DNA from: PALSA-555 sp963821325
GTDB taxonomy: Bacteria; Actinomycetota; Acidimicrobiia; IMCC26256; PALSA-555
Direction of reading: 5' to 3'
Assembly (NCBI GenBank): GCA_963821325.1
Contig: CAWGDC010000006.1
Location: 620,001-684,000 of the forward strand
DNA: 64,000 nt
Made by a program: the position numbers and the translations under genes. Below the pieces are notes generated by a model. That model was not told the origin of the DNA. It was given only the letters and a program-made list of their open reading frames with translations, and ran no database searches. Below are positions 1 through 7,052 of the stretch, piece after piece. Within the stretch, counting starts at the first letter, position 1; each line of letters opens with the position of its first letter.

Positions 1-421
1 ACCGTGCGTTGTGGAGCTTGTCCGCGGCGGACACGCGCAGCGCCCCCGCCGGCAGCTCGTCGTGCTCGAGGTGGTCCAGGTAGGCCTGCTTGCGATCCCG
101 CCAGGTCGTCTCGTCGCGGGGACCACCCCCGCCGTCGGAGCAGGCGACGACGATCTCGGCGGTGGGGCCGCCGAAGCGGGCCCGGATCTCGGCCTCGCTG
201 ACGTGGCAGTCCTCGATCGCGTCGTGGAGCACCCCGGCGATCGCCTCCTCCTCCGTCCCGCCGTCCTCGAGCACCAGCGACGCCACCGCCAGCAGGTGCG
301 ACACGTAGGCGATCCGGGTGCCCTTCCGGGACTGGTCGGCGTGCAGGTGCGACGCCCATCGGACCGCTTCGGCGAACCGCCCGGTCAGCACCGCGGTCGG
401 CAGATCCTCAGGTTCGGCCAT
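1..421 (-). CDS. HD domain protein, (p)ppGpp hydrolase-like (3' end outside window)
   Basis: The gene reads leftward from an ATG at 421 and runs off the window, leaving 140 residues. An N-terminal His, the pair YVSHLLAV, and the metal motif GVLHDAIEDC match the HD hydrolase fold of RelA/SpoT and small alarmone hydrolases. A later SAADKLHNAR resembles the conserved ADKLHN segment of the same fold. The likely role is Mn-dependent phosphohydrolysis, possibly of (p)ppGpp, but the substrate cannot be fixed from this part and no synthetase domain is visible. The GNAT gene on the same strand ends 10 bases upstream of this start, so the two may be cotranscribed. Confidence 0.8.
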   Translation of the reverse strand, partial: MAEPEDLPTAVLTGRFAEAVRWASHLHADQSRKGTRIAYVSHLLAVASLVLEDGGTEEEAIAGVLHDAIEDCHVSEAEIRARFGGPTAEIVVACSDGGGGPRDETTWRDRKQAYLDHLEHDELPAGALRVSAADKLHNAR

Positions 422-431
422 CGAGCCCTCC

Positions 432-926
432 TCAGAGCATGCGCTGCATCAACACCACGTCGAGCCACCGGTTCAGCTTCCGGCCGACCTCCCGCTCCGT
501 CCCGGCGTACTCGAACCCGCAGCGGTCGTGGAGGGCGATCGACGCCGCGTGCCCGCCGACGATTCGGGCGATGACGCTGTGGAACCCGTGCTGGCGGGCC
601 CGGCCGACCAGATCCTCGAGGAGGCGCTGCCCGTAGCCCCGGCCCCGGTGGTCCCGGTGCACGTACACCGAGTCCTCGACCGTCGTGGCGTACGCCGGGC
701 GCGACCGGTACGGCGACAGGGATGCGAAGCCCACCACGGTGTCCGCGTCGTCGACCAGGACGGTCGCGGCGTGCGCGCCCTGATGCGCGTCGATCCAGGC
801 CAGCTGGTCCTCCACGGTGCGATCCACCATGTCGAACGTCACCGTCGACTCGCGCACCTCACGGTTGTAGATGGCGCGCGTCGCGGCTTCGTCCCGCCGC
901 TCCACGAGGCGCACCGATACTCCCAT
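432..926 (-). CDS. GNAT family N-acetyltransferase, phosphinothricin acetyltransferase-like
   Basis: A 164-residue cytosolic acetyl-CoA-dependent N-acetyltransferase. The early segment AIYNREVRESTVTFD is typical of the phosphinothricin/methionine sulfoximine acetyltransferase branch. The acetyl-CoA pyrophosphate loop appears as HRGRGYGQRLL, and the late segment ASIALHDRCGFEYAGT is the usual GNAT motif B region. In the family the substrate is often a toxic glutamate analogue or an amino acid, but the real substrate is not evident here. It lies upstream of the HD gene on the same strand and diverges from the tRNA-Thr unit, with about 40 bases between them for both promoters. Confidence 0.85.
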   Translation of the reverse strand: MGVSVRLVERRDEAATRAIYNREVRESTVTFDMVDRTVEDQLAWIDAHQGAHAATVLVDDADTVVGFASLSPYRSRPAYATTVEDSVYVHRDHRGRGYGQRLLEDLVGRARQHGFHSVIARIVGGHAASIALHDRCGFEYAGTEREVGRKLNRWLDVVLMQRML

Positions 927-949
927 CGAGAGGGAAGGTACCCAATTGC

Positions 950-955
950 TATCCT
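950..955 (+). promoter_or_regulatory. Putative -10 element for tRNA-Thr/tRNA-Met/tuf
   Basis: TATCCT lies 10 bases before the tRNA-Thr 5' end, in the short gap between the divergent GNAT gene and the tRNA. The same hexamer, preceded by GC, occurs upstream of tRNA-Trp. No convincing -35 box was found. Confidence 0.45.
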
Positions 956-965
956 CTCTGGCTGC

Positions 966-1038
966 GCCCCCTTAGCTCAGTCGGCAGAGCACTTCCATGG
1001 TAAGGAAGGGGTCTACGGTTCGAGTCCGTAAGGGGGCT
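966..1038 (+). tRNA. tRNA-Thr (anticodon GGT)
   Basis: The 73-base cloverleaf has acceptor arms GCCCCCT/AGGGGGC and D-arm GCTCAG..GAGC. The anticodon arm is CTTCC-ATGGTAA-GGAAG with GGT at positions 34-36, and the T arm is TACGG-TTCGAGT-CCGTA. No CCA is encoded. A tRNA-Thr/tRNA-Met pair ahead of rpmG, secE and nusG is a common actinobacterial arrangement. Confidence 0.95.
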
Positions 1039-1039
1039 C

Positions 1040-1112
1040 GGCGGTGTAGCTCAGTTGGCAGAGCACGCGGCTCATAATCGCGGCGTCGCGGGTTCGAGTC
1101 CCGCCACCGCTA
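1040..1112 (+). tRNA. tRNA-Met (anticodon CAT), elongator type
   Basis: The acceptor arms are GGCGGTG/CACCGCT with a G1-U72 wobble. The anticodon arm is CGCGG-CTCATAA-TCGCG with CAT, and the T arm is GCGGG-TTCGAGT-CCCGC. The A73 discriminator is followed by an encoded CCA at 1113-1115. The anticodon stem lacks the three G-C pairs of an initiator, so I call it elongator Met. A CAT-anticodon tRNA-Ile (lysidine-modified) is the alternative. Confidence 0.9.
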
Positions 1113-1173
1113 CCACCGACAACCCGACGGCCCACCCGGGCGACCTCGTCCGAAGGAGACGGAGCGACCAGCC

Positions 1174-2361
1174 ATGGCGAAGGCGAAGTTTGAGCGGACG
1201 AAGCCGCATTTGAATATTGGGACGATTGGTCATATTGACCATGGGAAGACGACGTTGACGGCGGCGATCACGAAGGTGTTGTCGGAGCGGAATGCGAATA
1301 CGTCGTTCACGGCGTTCGACGATATTGATAAGGCGCCGGAGGAGCGGCAGCGGGGGATCACGATCTCGATCGCGCATGTGGAGTATGAGACCGACAATCG
1401 GCATTACGCGCATGTGGATTGTCCGGGGCACGCGGATTACATCAAGAACATGATCACGGGTGCGGCGCAGATGGACGGCGCGATCTTGGTGGTCGCGGCG
1501 ACGGATGGGCCGATGCCTCAGACGCGTGAGCATGTGTTGTTGGCCCGTCAGGTTGGGGTGCCGTCGATCGTGGTGGCGTTGAACAAGACGGACATGGTCG
1601 ATGACGAGGAGATCCTCGAGCTGGTGGAGCTGGAGGTGCGGGAGCTGTTGAACGAGTACGAGTTCCCGGGTGATGACATCCCGATCGTGCGGGTCTCGGC
1701 GCTCAAGGCGCTGGAGGGTGATGAGACCTGGTCGGGCAAGATCTTGGAGCTGATGGAGGCGGTCGATTCGTATATCCCCGAGCCGGTCCGCGATGTCGAC
1801 AAGCCGTTCTTGATGCCGATCGAGGATGTGTTCACGATCACGGGTCGGGGCACGGTGGTGACCGGCCGGGTGGATCGGGGGATCGTCAAGGTCAACGAGG
1901 ACGTCGAGATCGTGGGGATCCGCCCGACGTCCAAGACGGTGTGCACCGGGGTGGAGATGTTCCGCAAGCTCCTCGATGAGGGTCGTGCGGGCGACAACAT
2001 CGGGGTGCTGTTGCGGGGCACCAAGAAAGAAGAGGTGGAGCGGGGTCAGGTGCTGGCCAAGCCGGCCAGTATCACGCCGCACACCAACTTCTTGGCCCAG
2101 GTGTATGTCCTCACCAAAGAAGAAGGGGGGCGCCACACCCCGTTCTTTGGGAACTACCGGCCCCAGTTCTATTTCCGGACCACGGACGTGACCGGTCAGA
2201 TCCAGCTGCCGGCCGGCACCGAGATGGTCATGCCGGGTGACAACACCGAGATGACCGTGGAGCTCATCGCTCCCATCGCGATGGAAGAAGGGCTGCGCTT
2301 CGCGATCCGCGAAGGTGGCCGCACCGTCGGCGCCGGCCGCGTCACCAACATCACCAAGTAG
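1174..2361 (+). CDS. tuf: Elongation factor Tu, copy 1
   Basis: EF-Tu (395 aa) carries aminoacyl-tRNA to the ribosomal A site as a ternary complex with GTP. The G domain shows the P-loop GHIDHGKTT, the switch II DCPGHADY and the base-specificity motif LNKTD, followed by the two beta-barrel domains. The start is the ATG at 1174 behind an AAGGAGA ribosome site. The gene sits between tRNA-Met and rpmG, the position of tufB in several phyla. The coding sequence appears identical to copy 2 at 18486-19673, with identity stopping at the ends of the gene. Much of its 5' part uses G- and T-ending codons (TTG, ATT, GGG, CAT), unlike the C-rich third positions of its neighbours. Confidence 0.98.
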   Translation: MAKAKFERTKPHLNIGTIGHIDHGKTTLTAAITKVLSERNANTSFTAFDDIDKAPEERQRGITISIAHVEYETDNRHYAHVDCPGHADYIKNMITGAAQMDGAILVVAATDGPMPQTREHVLLARQVGVPSIVVALNKTDMVDDEEILELVELEVRELLNEYEFPGDDIPIVRVSALKALEGDETWSGKILELMEAVDSYIPEPVRDVDKPFLMPIEDVFTITGRGTVVTGRVDRGIVKVNEDVEIVGIRPTSKTVCTGVEMFRKLLDEGRAGDNIGVLLRGTKKEEVERGQVLAKPASITPHTNFLAQVYVLTKEEGGRHTPFFGNYRPQFYFRTTDVTGQIQLPAGTEMVMPGDNTEMTVELIAPIAMEEGLRFAIREGGRTVGAGRVTNITK

Positions 2362-2373
2362 CCTGGAGCCAAG

Positions 2374-2535
2374 ATGGCGAGCGACAAGCGCGTGAAGGTC
2401 ACCCTCGCCTGCGAGGTGTGCAAGCGGCGCAACTACATCACGATGAAGAACCGGACCAACGACCGCGAGCGCATCGAGATGAAGAAGTACTGCCGCTGGG
2501 ACCGCCAGCACACCCTCCACAAAGAGACCCGCTAG
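2374..2535 (+). CDS. rpmG: 50S ribosomal protein bL33
   Basis: A 53-residue large-subunit protein near the E site. It starts MASDKRVKVTLACEVC and ends in the typical HTLHKETR. The zinc-ribbon form normally carries two Cys pairs. Here the first pair (CEVC) is present, but the second reads KKYCRWDRQHT, so the fourth Cys is Asp. Zinc binding may be weakened or the site changed. The gene starts 12 bases after tuf and ends before tandem GC hairpins. Confidence 0.95.
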   Translation: MASDKRVKVTLACEVCKRRNYITMKNRTNDRERIEMKKYCRWDRQHTLHKETR

Positions 2536-2564
2536 GCCCCGTTTCCACGCCTCGCCCGGGGGGC

Positions 2565-2601
2565 GGGCCGGCGCCCGGCCCCACCCGGGCCCCCGCCCGG
2601 G
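2565..2601 (+). terminator. Tandem GC hairpins after rpmG
   Basis: Two perfect 7-bp stems follow the rpmG stop: GGGCCGG-CGC-CCGGCCC at 2565-2581 and CCCGGGC-CCCC-GCCCGGG at 2584-2601. No U-run follows, as is usual in high-GC genomes. They separate the tuf-rpmG unit from the sigma factor gene at 2650. Confidence 0.5.
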
Positions 2602-2649
2602 CCGATTGGGGCTACTGGCAGGTAACCCGGCAGGCTGCGGCCGAGTCTC

Positions 2650-3252
2650 ATGGACGAATCCCACCCCACCACCGATAGGCGTGACGAGCTAGCTGAGCTC
2701 GTCGACGCGGCCCGGGACGGCAACCGTGCTGCGTTCGACGAGATCGTGCGACGCACCTACGTCGACACGTACACGCTGGCCCTGCGCCTCACCGGTCACC
2801 AGGAGGACGCACGCGACGTGGTCCAAGAGGCGTATCTCCGGGCCTGGAAGGGCCTGCGTCGCTTCCGGGGCGACGCGCAGTTCTCCACATGGCTGTACCG
2901 GATCACCGCGAACACGGCGTACACGCACGTCAACCGGCGCCACCGCCACCACACCGTCAGCCTCGACCAGGTCGCCGACACCGTCGACGCCCGCCCCGAG
3001 GCATCCCCCGAGTCGGTCGCGGAATCCGGTGCCGGCCTCGAGGACCTCGCCGACGCCCTCGCGCAGCTCCCCGACACCCTCCGGGCCGTCGTCGTGCTGA
3101 AGGACGTCTACGGGCTGTCGCACGAGGCGATCGCCGTGGAGACAGGGATCTCGGTCGCGGCGGCCAAGGTCCGACTCCACCGGGGCCGCAAGCGGCTCCG
3201 CGACCTCCTGTACGACCGCGAGGAGGAGTGGAGGTCCGAGCATGCAGTGTGA
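2650..3252 (+). CDS. ECF-type RNA polymerase sigma factor
   Basis: A 200-residue sigma-70 family protein with only regions 2 and 4. Region 2 (about residues 30-100) includes the DARDVVQEAYLRAWKGL core-binding stretch and FSTWLYRITANTAYTHVNRR. Region 4 (about 137-190) holds the -35-binding helix-turn-helix GLSHEAIAVETGISVAAAKV. It would direct RNA polymerase to a dedicated stress regulon. It overlaps the next gene by 11 bases, and that product has an anti-sigma zinc-finger signature, so the pair is probably translationally coupled. The regulon and inducing signal are not visible. Confidence 0.93.
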   Translation: MDESHPTTDRRDELAELVDAARDGNRAAFDEIVRRTYVDTYTLALRLTGHQEDARDVVQEAYLRAWKGLRRFRGDAQFSTWLYRITANTAYTHVNRRHRHHTVSLDQVADTVDARPEASPESVAESGAGLEDLADALAQLPDTLRAVVVLKDVYGLSHEAIAVETGISVAAAKVRLHRGRKRLRDLLYDREEEWRSEHAV

Positions 3253-3607
3253 GGAGATCGCCGAGCTGCTGCCCGACACCGTCGACGCCAACCAGCCGGT
3301 CCCCCTCGCCGCGCAGCAGCACATCGAATCGTGCCTGCGCTGCCAGGCCGAGCTGGCCCGCTACCGGCGCATGCTGCGCGGCCTCCAGCACCTCCGCACC
3401 CAGTACCTCGAGCCGACCCCCGGCCTGCTGACCGCCACCCTCGCCGCGATCGAGGAGGCGAGCGAACGCCGCGCCATCCGCTCGCTGCTCACCGGCAAGC
3501 GCCTCGCCTACGCCGGCGCGATCGGCGGCGCCCTCGCCGCCGCGGGTGCCACCGCCGCGGCCGTCGTCGCGCACCGGGCTCGACGCCGCGCCCTCGTCGC
3601 CGGCTGA
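3242..3607 (+). CDS. Putative membrane-anchored anti-sigma factor (zinc-finger type)
   Basis: A 121-residue protein. Its N-terminus carries a Cys at residue 3 and a later HIESCLRCQAEL, giving the C...HxxxCxxC pattern of zf-HC2/ZAS anti-sigma domains. A single hydrophobic Ala/Gly-rich segment near residues 87-106 is followed by a basic tail, so the sigma-binding domain would be cytoplasmic on a membrane tether with almost nothing outside. In the family the zinc-finger domain sequesters the cognate ECF sigma factor. Here the partner is the overlapping upstream gene. Confidence 0.85.
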   Translation: MQCEEIAELLPDTVDANQPVPLAAQQHIESCLRCQAELARYRRMLRGLQHLRTQYLEPTPGLLTATLAAIEEASERRAIRSLLTGKRLAYAGAIGGALAAAGATAAAVVAHRARRRALVAG

Positions 3608-3689
3608 CACCCTCCGTCCGGGCGCCCGGGACGGGCGACGCACGTGACACGAGCCGCGCGGCGAAGGCCGAGCGCCGGAGACCCGCTGC

Positions 3690-3695
3690 TATCCT
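3690..3695 (+). promoter_or_regulatory. Putative -10 element for tRNA-Trp/secE/nusG
   Basis: TATCCT, 25 bases before tRNA-Trp, repeats the GCTATCCT seen before tRNA-Thr. A 7-bp inverted repeat CCTCCGG/CCGGAGG (3699-3723) lies between it and the tRNA and overlaps the tRNA 5' end. No clear -35 box was found. Confidence 0.4.
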
Positions 3696-3720
3696 TCGCC
3701 TCCGGCCCCCCGGGCGCCGG

Positions 3721-3793
3721 AGGGCAGTAGCTCAACTGGCAGAGCACCGGTCTCCAAAACCGGCGGTTGGGGGTTCGAGTCCCTCCTGCCCTG
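3721..3793 (+). tRNA. tRNA-Trp (anticodon CCA)
   Basis: The 73-base cloverleaf has acceptor arms AGGGCAG/CTGCCCT. The anticodon arm is CCGGT-CTCCAAA-ACCGG with CCA, the T arm is GGGGG-TTCGAGT-CCCTC, and the discriminator is G. The position directly before secE is the classical bacterial one. Confidence 0.95.
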
Positions 3794-3824
3794 CCCCTGC
3801 CCCTCTCGACGGAGGCGGTCCTCG

Positions 3825-4121
3825 GTGAACCGACAGACGAAGCGACTGATGCAGCGCCAAGGCGCCGACCGGCCGCGCCAGCCCGATCAGCGGCGCCCCC
3901 GGACCCAGCCGCAAGCGGTCACCGGCACCAAAGAGCGGCGGACCACCCCGCGCCAGTACGTCAGCGAGGCGCACGCCGAGCTCCGCAAGGTCGCGTGGCC
4001 GAACCGCCTCGAGGTTCGCAACTCCACCATCGCGGTGCTCATCTGCGTCATCTTCATGGCGTCGCTCATCTTCCTGGTCGACTACGGGTCGTCCAAGTTC
4101 GTCCTGTTCCTCTTCGGGTGA
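3825..4121 (+). CDS. secE: Preprotein translocase subunit SecE
   Basis: A 98-residue small subunit of the SecYEG channel. The N-terminal 45 residues are polar and Gln/Arg-rich. The conserved amphipathic segment AHAELRKVAWPNRLEVRN follows, and a single membrane helix occupies about residues 68-90. The start is a GTG at 3825. It is followed one base later by nusG. The tRNA-Trp, secE, nusG, rplK order supports the call. Confidence 0.95.
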   Translation: MNRQTKRLMQRQGADRPRQPDQRRPRTQPQAVTGTKERRTTPRQYVSEAHAELRKVAWPNRLEVRNSTIAVLICVIFMASLIFLVDYGSSKFVLFLFG

Positions 4122-4122
4122 C

Positions 4123-4953
4123 ATGACCATCAACTTCGACGCCCCCACCGACACCGACGCCCCGAGCGACGACACGCCGGCCGCCACCGCCGACCCGGTG
4201 ACCACCGAGCCGGCGGCCGCCGACGAGCACCCCGTCACGCCCGCCGAGGCGCGGCCCGAGACGCTCGCCGCCGAGACCGCCGCGGCGGAACCCGTCGTCG
4301 CCGAACCCGTCGGTCCCGGCCTCGACGCGTCCGCCGAGCTCGTCGACGTCGTCGACGAGGCCGGCGCGACCGAGGAAGCGTCCCCGCCGAGCCCCTACGA
4401 CCGGCCCGGCAGCTGGTTCGTCGTCCACACGTACGCCGGCTACGAGAACAAGGTGAAGCAGAACCTCGAGCAGCGCATCCGCTCCCAGCACGCCGAGGAC
4501 CAGATCTTCGAGGTCGCCATCCCGATGGAGGACGTCATCGAGTTCAAGGGCGGCCAGCGGCGCGTCGTGCCCAAGAAGGTGTTCCCCGGCTACGTCCTCG
4601 TCCGGATGGAGATGAACGACGGGTCGTGGCGGGTCGTGCGCGACACCCCGAACGTCACCGGGTTCGTCGGGCCGAGCGGACGGGGTGAGAAGCCCACCGC
4701 CCTGTCCCGCAAAGAGGTCGAGGACATCCTCGGGGTCGCCAAGCCCGAGGGTCCCGCCGCCGAGAAGAAGGTCCGCCCGAGGGTGGAGTTCGAGGAAGGC
4801 GAGCAGGTCCGCGTCGTCACCGGCCCCTTCGCCGACTTCAACGGCGCGATCGCCGAGATCGACGTCGACCGCTCGAAGCTGAAGGTGCTCGTCAACATCT
4901 TCGGACGGGAGACCCCCGTCGAGCTCGAGTTCGGCCAAGTCGCCAAGCTCTAA
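4123..4953 (+). CDS. nusG: Transcription termination/antitermination factor NusG
   Basis: NusG binds RNA polymerase and couples it to Rho or to the ribosome. The NGN domain begins near residue 97 (WFVVHTYAGYENKVKQN) and includes the VFPGYVLVRM segment. The C-terminal KOW domain is seen as GEQVRVVTGPFADFNG. The protein (276 aa) is longer than the usual 180 residues because of a roughly 95-residue N-terminal extension rich in Ala, Asp, Glu, Pro and Thr, probably disordered. Acidic NusG extensions are common in actinobacteria. The ATG start lies one base after the secE stop. Confidence 0.97.
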   Translation: MTINFDAPTDTDAPSDDTPAATADPVTTEPAAADEHPVTPAEARPETLAAETAAAEPVVAEPVGPGLDASAELVDVVDEAGATEEASPPSPYDRPGSWFVVHTYAGYENKVKQNLEQRIRSQHAEDQIFEVAIPMEDVIEFKGGQRRVVPKKVFPGYVLVRMEMNDGSWRVVRDTPNVTGFVGPSGRGEKPTALSRKEVEDILGVAKPEGPAAEKKVRPRVEFEEGEQVRVVTGPFADFNGAIAEIDVDRSKLKVLVNIFGRETPVELEFGQVAKL

Positions 4954-4989
4954 GCACCCCGAGCACCCGAGTTCACGAGGAGCACGTCC

Positions 4990-5418
4990 ATGGCCAAGAA
5001 GCGGCTCGCTGCCGTGGTCAAGATCCAGATCCCCGCCGGGCAAGCGACCCCGGCACCGCCCGTCGGCACCGCGCTCGGGCCCCACGGGATCAACATCATG
5101 GAGTTCTGCAAGGCCTACAACGCCGCGACCGAGAGCCAGCGCGGCCAGGTCATCCCCGCCGAGATCTCGGTGTTCGAGGACCGGTCCTTCACCTTCATCA
5201 CCAAGACGCCTCCCACGCCGTTCCTGCTCCGCCAGGCCGCCGGCGTCGAGAAGGGCGCGCAGAACCCGCGTCTCGAGAAGGTCGGCCAGGTCACGAAGGC
5301 CCAGGTGCGCCAGATCGCCGAGACGAAGCAGCCCGACCTCAACGCCATCGACCTCGACGGGGCCATGAAGCAGATCGCCGGGACCGCCCGGTCGATGGGC
5401 ATCGACGTCGTCGACTGA
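4990..5418 (+). CDS. rplK: 50S ribosomal protein uL11
   Basis: L11 (142 aa) forms the GTPase-associated centre with 23S rRNA and L10. The N-terminal QIPAGQATPAPPVGTALGPHG stretch (in part) and GINIMEFCKAYN are highly conserved, and the C-terminal RNA-binding domain ends ARSMGIDVVD. It starts at the ATG at 4990 after an ACGAGGAG ribosome site, 36 bases after nusG, and is followed by rplA as usual. Confidence 0.98.
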   Translation: MAKKRLAAVVKIQIPAGQATPAPPVGTALGPHGINIMEFCKAYNAATESQRGQVIPAEISVFEDRSFTFITKTPPTPFLLRQAAGVEKGAQNPRLEKVGQVTKAQVRQIAETKQPDLNAIDLDGAMKQIAGTARSMGIDVVD

Positions 5419-5489
5419 CCCGCCCACGACCGGCAGAGGACCTCGCCGCCGGCCGTCACCACCACCGAGGGAGTCCGAGGAGGACGACC

Positions 5490-6197
5490 ATGACCAAGCA
5501 CGGCAAGACCTACGCCGACGCCACGCAGCGCTACGACCCCGAGCGTCCCCTGCCCGCTGCCGACGCCCTCGAGCTGGTGAAGTCCCTCGCCCCCGCCAAG
5601 TTCGACGAGACCGTCGAGGTCGCCTTCCGGCTCGGCGTCGACCCCCGCAAAGCCGACCAGATGGTCCGCGGCACTGTCTCCCTGCCGAGCGGCACCGGCA
5701 AGGCCGTCAAGGTCGCGGTGTTCGCCACCGGCGACAAGGCGCGGGAAGCCGAGGCGGCCGGCGCCGACATCGTGGGCGCCGACGACCTCATCACCCGCGT
5801 CGAAGGCGGGTCCCTCGACTTCGACGTCGCCATCGCCACCCCCGACCTCATGGGCAAGGTCGGCAAGCTCGGCCGCATCCTCGGACCGCGCGGGCTGATG
5901 CCCAACCCCAAGACCGGGACGGTCACCAACGACGTCGCCAAAGCCGTCGAGGAGTTCAAGGCCGGGAAGGTCGAGTACCGCACCGACCGCAACGGCAACG
6001 TCCACGTCCCCATCGGCAAGGTCAGCTTCGACGTCGGCGACCTCGTCGCCAACTACGACGCCGTCCACGACGAGCTGCTCCGGGCCAAGCCCGCCGCGGC
6101 GAAGGGCCGCTACGTCAAGGCCGTCTCCGCCGCGTCGACGATGGGCCCTGGCGTCAAGGTCGAAACCGAATCGCCGAAGACGCGGGCGTCCGAGTAG
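5490..6197 (+). CDS. rplA: 50S ribosomal protein uL1
   Basis: L1 (235 aa) builds the L1 stalk that helps release E-site tRNA, and in many bacteria it represses its own operon. The family signature LGRILGPRGLMPNPKTGTVT is present near residue 128, and the N-terminus begins MTKHGKTYADA. It follows rplK by 71 bases. A regulatory leader for rplJ comes after it. Confidence 0.98.
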   Translation: MTKHGKTYADATQRYDPERPLPAADALELVKSLAPAKFDETVEVAFRLGVDPRKADQMVRGTVSLPSGTGKAVKVAVFATGDKAREAEAAGADIVGADDLITRVEGGSLDFDVAIATPDLMGKVGKLGRILGPRGLMPNPKTGTVTNDVAKAVEEFKAGKVEYRTDRNGNVHVPIGKVSFDVGDLVANYDAVHDELLRAKPAAAKGRYVKAVSAASTMGPGVKVETESPKTRASE

Positions 6198-6356
6198 CCT
6201 GCCGTCACCAATCGAACTGTTGCCGCAGACCTCCGGTCTCCCTGCGGGGAGGTAATGGGCCCCCCGGCCCGCCGGACGAGGTGACCTCCGCACGTGGGGT
6301 GCCTCGTGCTCCGTCACCGGAGCGTCGGCGGCACCCCGTTGTCGTGTAGGAGCACC
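6198..6356 (+). promoter_or_regulatory. L10-type leader of rplJ-rplL
   Basis: The 159-base gap between rplA and rplJ folds into two elements. The first (6223-6247) is CCGCA+GACC-TCC-GGTC+TGCGG with a 4-base bulge on the 3' side, resembling the L10-binding kink-turn helix of known L10 leaders. The second (6296-6337) is GGGGTGCC/GGCACCCC enclosing GCTCCG-TCAC-CGGAGC, placed just before the rplJ ribosome site. In known L10 leaders, binding of L10 with L7/L12 represses synthesis of both. That role is inferred here from position and shape. Confidence 0.65.
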
Positions 6357-7051
6357 GTGGCCCGACCGCAGAAGGTGGCGGTAGTCGAAGAGGTCCGCGA
6401 CAAGCTCCGTGACGCCGACGCCGCCGTGCTCACCGAGTACCGGGGGCTGAGCGTCACCGAGCTCGCCGAGCTGCGCGGCGCGCTCCGGCCGGCGAGCACC
6501 GAGTACAAGGTCTTCAAGAACACCCTCGCCCGCCGCGCCGTCGAGGACGCCGGGTTGACCGACCTGCTGCCCCTCTTCGAGGGCCCCGTCGCCATCGCGT
6601 TCGTCCACGGGGATGCCGTCGTCGCGGCCAAGGCCCTCCGCGACTTCGCCCGCACCAACCCGGCGCTCGTCATCAAGGGCGGGCTGCTGGGTCCCCGGGT
6701 CCTGTCGCCCGACGAGATGCGGTCCCTCGCCGAGATCGAGCCCCGCGAGGTGCTCCTCGCCCGCCTCGCCAGCGGCTTCCAAGCCCCGCTCACCAAGGCC
6801 GCCGGCCTGTTCCAGGCCTTCACCCGCAACTTCGCGTACGGGATGAAGGCCTACATCGACCAGCGCAGCGACGGCGGTGAGGCCACGGCCGCACCGGCCG
6901 CCGACCCGACACCCGAACCGGACGCCACCCCGCCCGCGGCGGACGCGTCACCCGAACCGGACGCCACCCCGCCCGCGGCGAGCGCGACGCGTCACCCGAA
7001 CCCGACCCCGGCCCACCCGCGGCCGACCCTGCTGCCAGCGAGGAGAGCTGA
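6357..7051 (+). CDS. rplJ: 50S ribosomal protein uL10 (frameshift near 6975)
   Basis: L10 anchors L7/L12 dimers in the ribosomal stalk. The GTG start at 6357 has a TAGGAG ribosome site. The core reads MARPQKVAVVEEV, then LTEYRGLSVTELAELR and YKVFKNTLARRAV. After about residue 185 comes a Pro/Ala/acidic tail with a repeated EPDATPPAADASP unit. As sequenced, the frame runs on into rplL. In the neighbouring frame the tail ends PAASEES and stops at 7049-7051, one base before the rplL ATG. The natural protein is therefore about 230 aa, with one base lost near 6975. Confidence 0.9.
6921..6998 (+). repeat. Tandem 39-base repeat in the rplJ tail
   Basis: Two copies of a 39-base unit beginning GACGCCACCCCGCCCGCGGC encode the repeated acidic/Pro-Ala tail of L10. 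The second copy (from 6960) diverges at 6978-6985, exactly where the reading frame is lost. Slippage in the repeat or misreading of it could explain the frameshift. Confidence 0.7.
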
Positions 7052-7052
7052 C

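Noticed and set aside
1072..2664. Long minus-strand open frame across tuf copy 1 (530 codons), with a similar one across copy 2
   Set aside because: It is antisense to EF-Tu, His/Arg/Leu-rich and without domains. Open antisense frames are expected in GC-rich genes.
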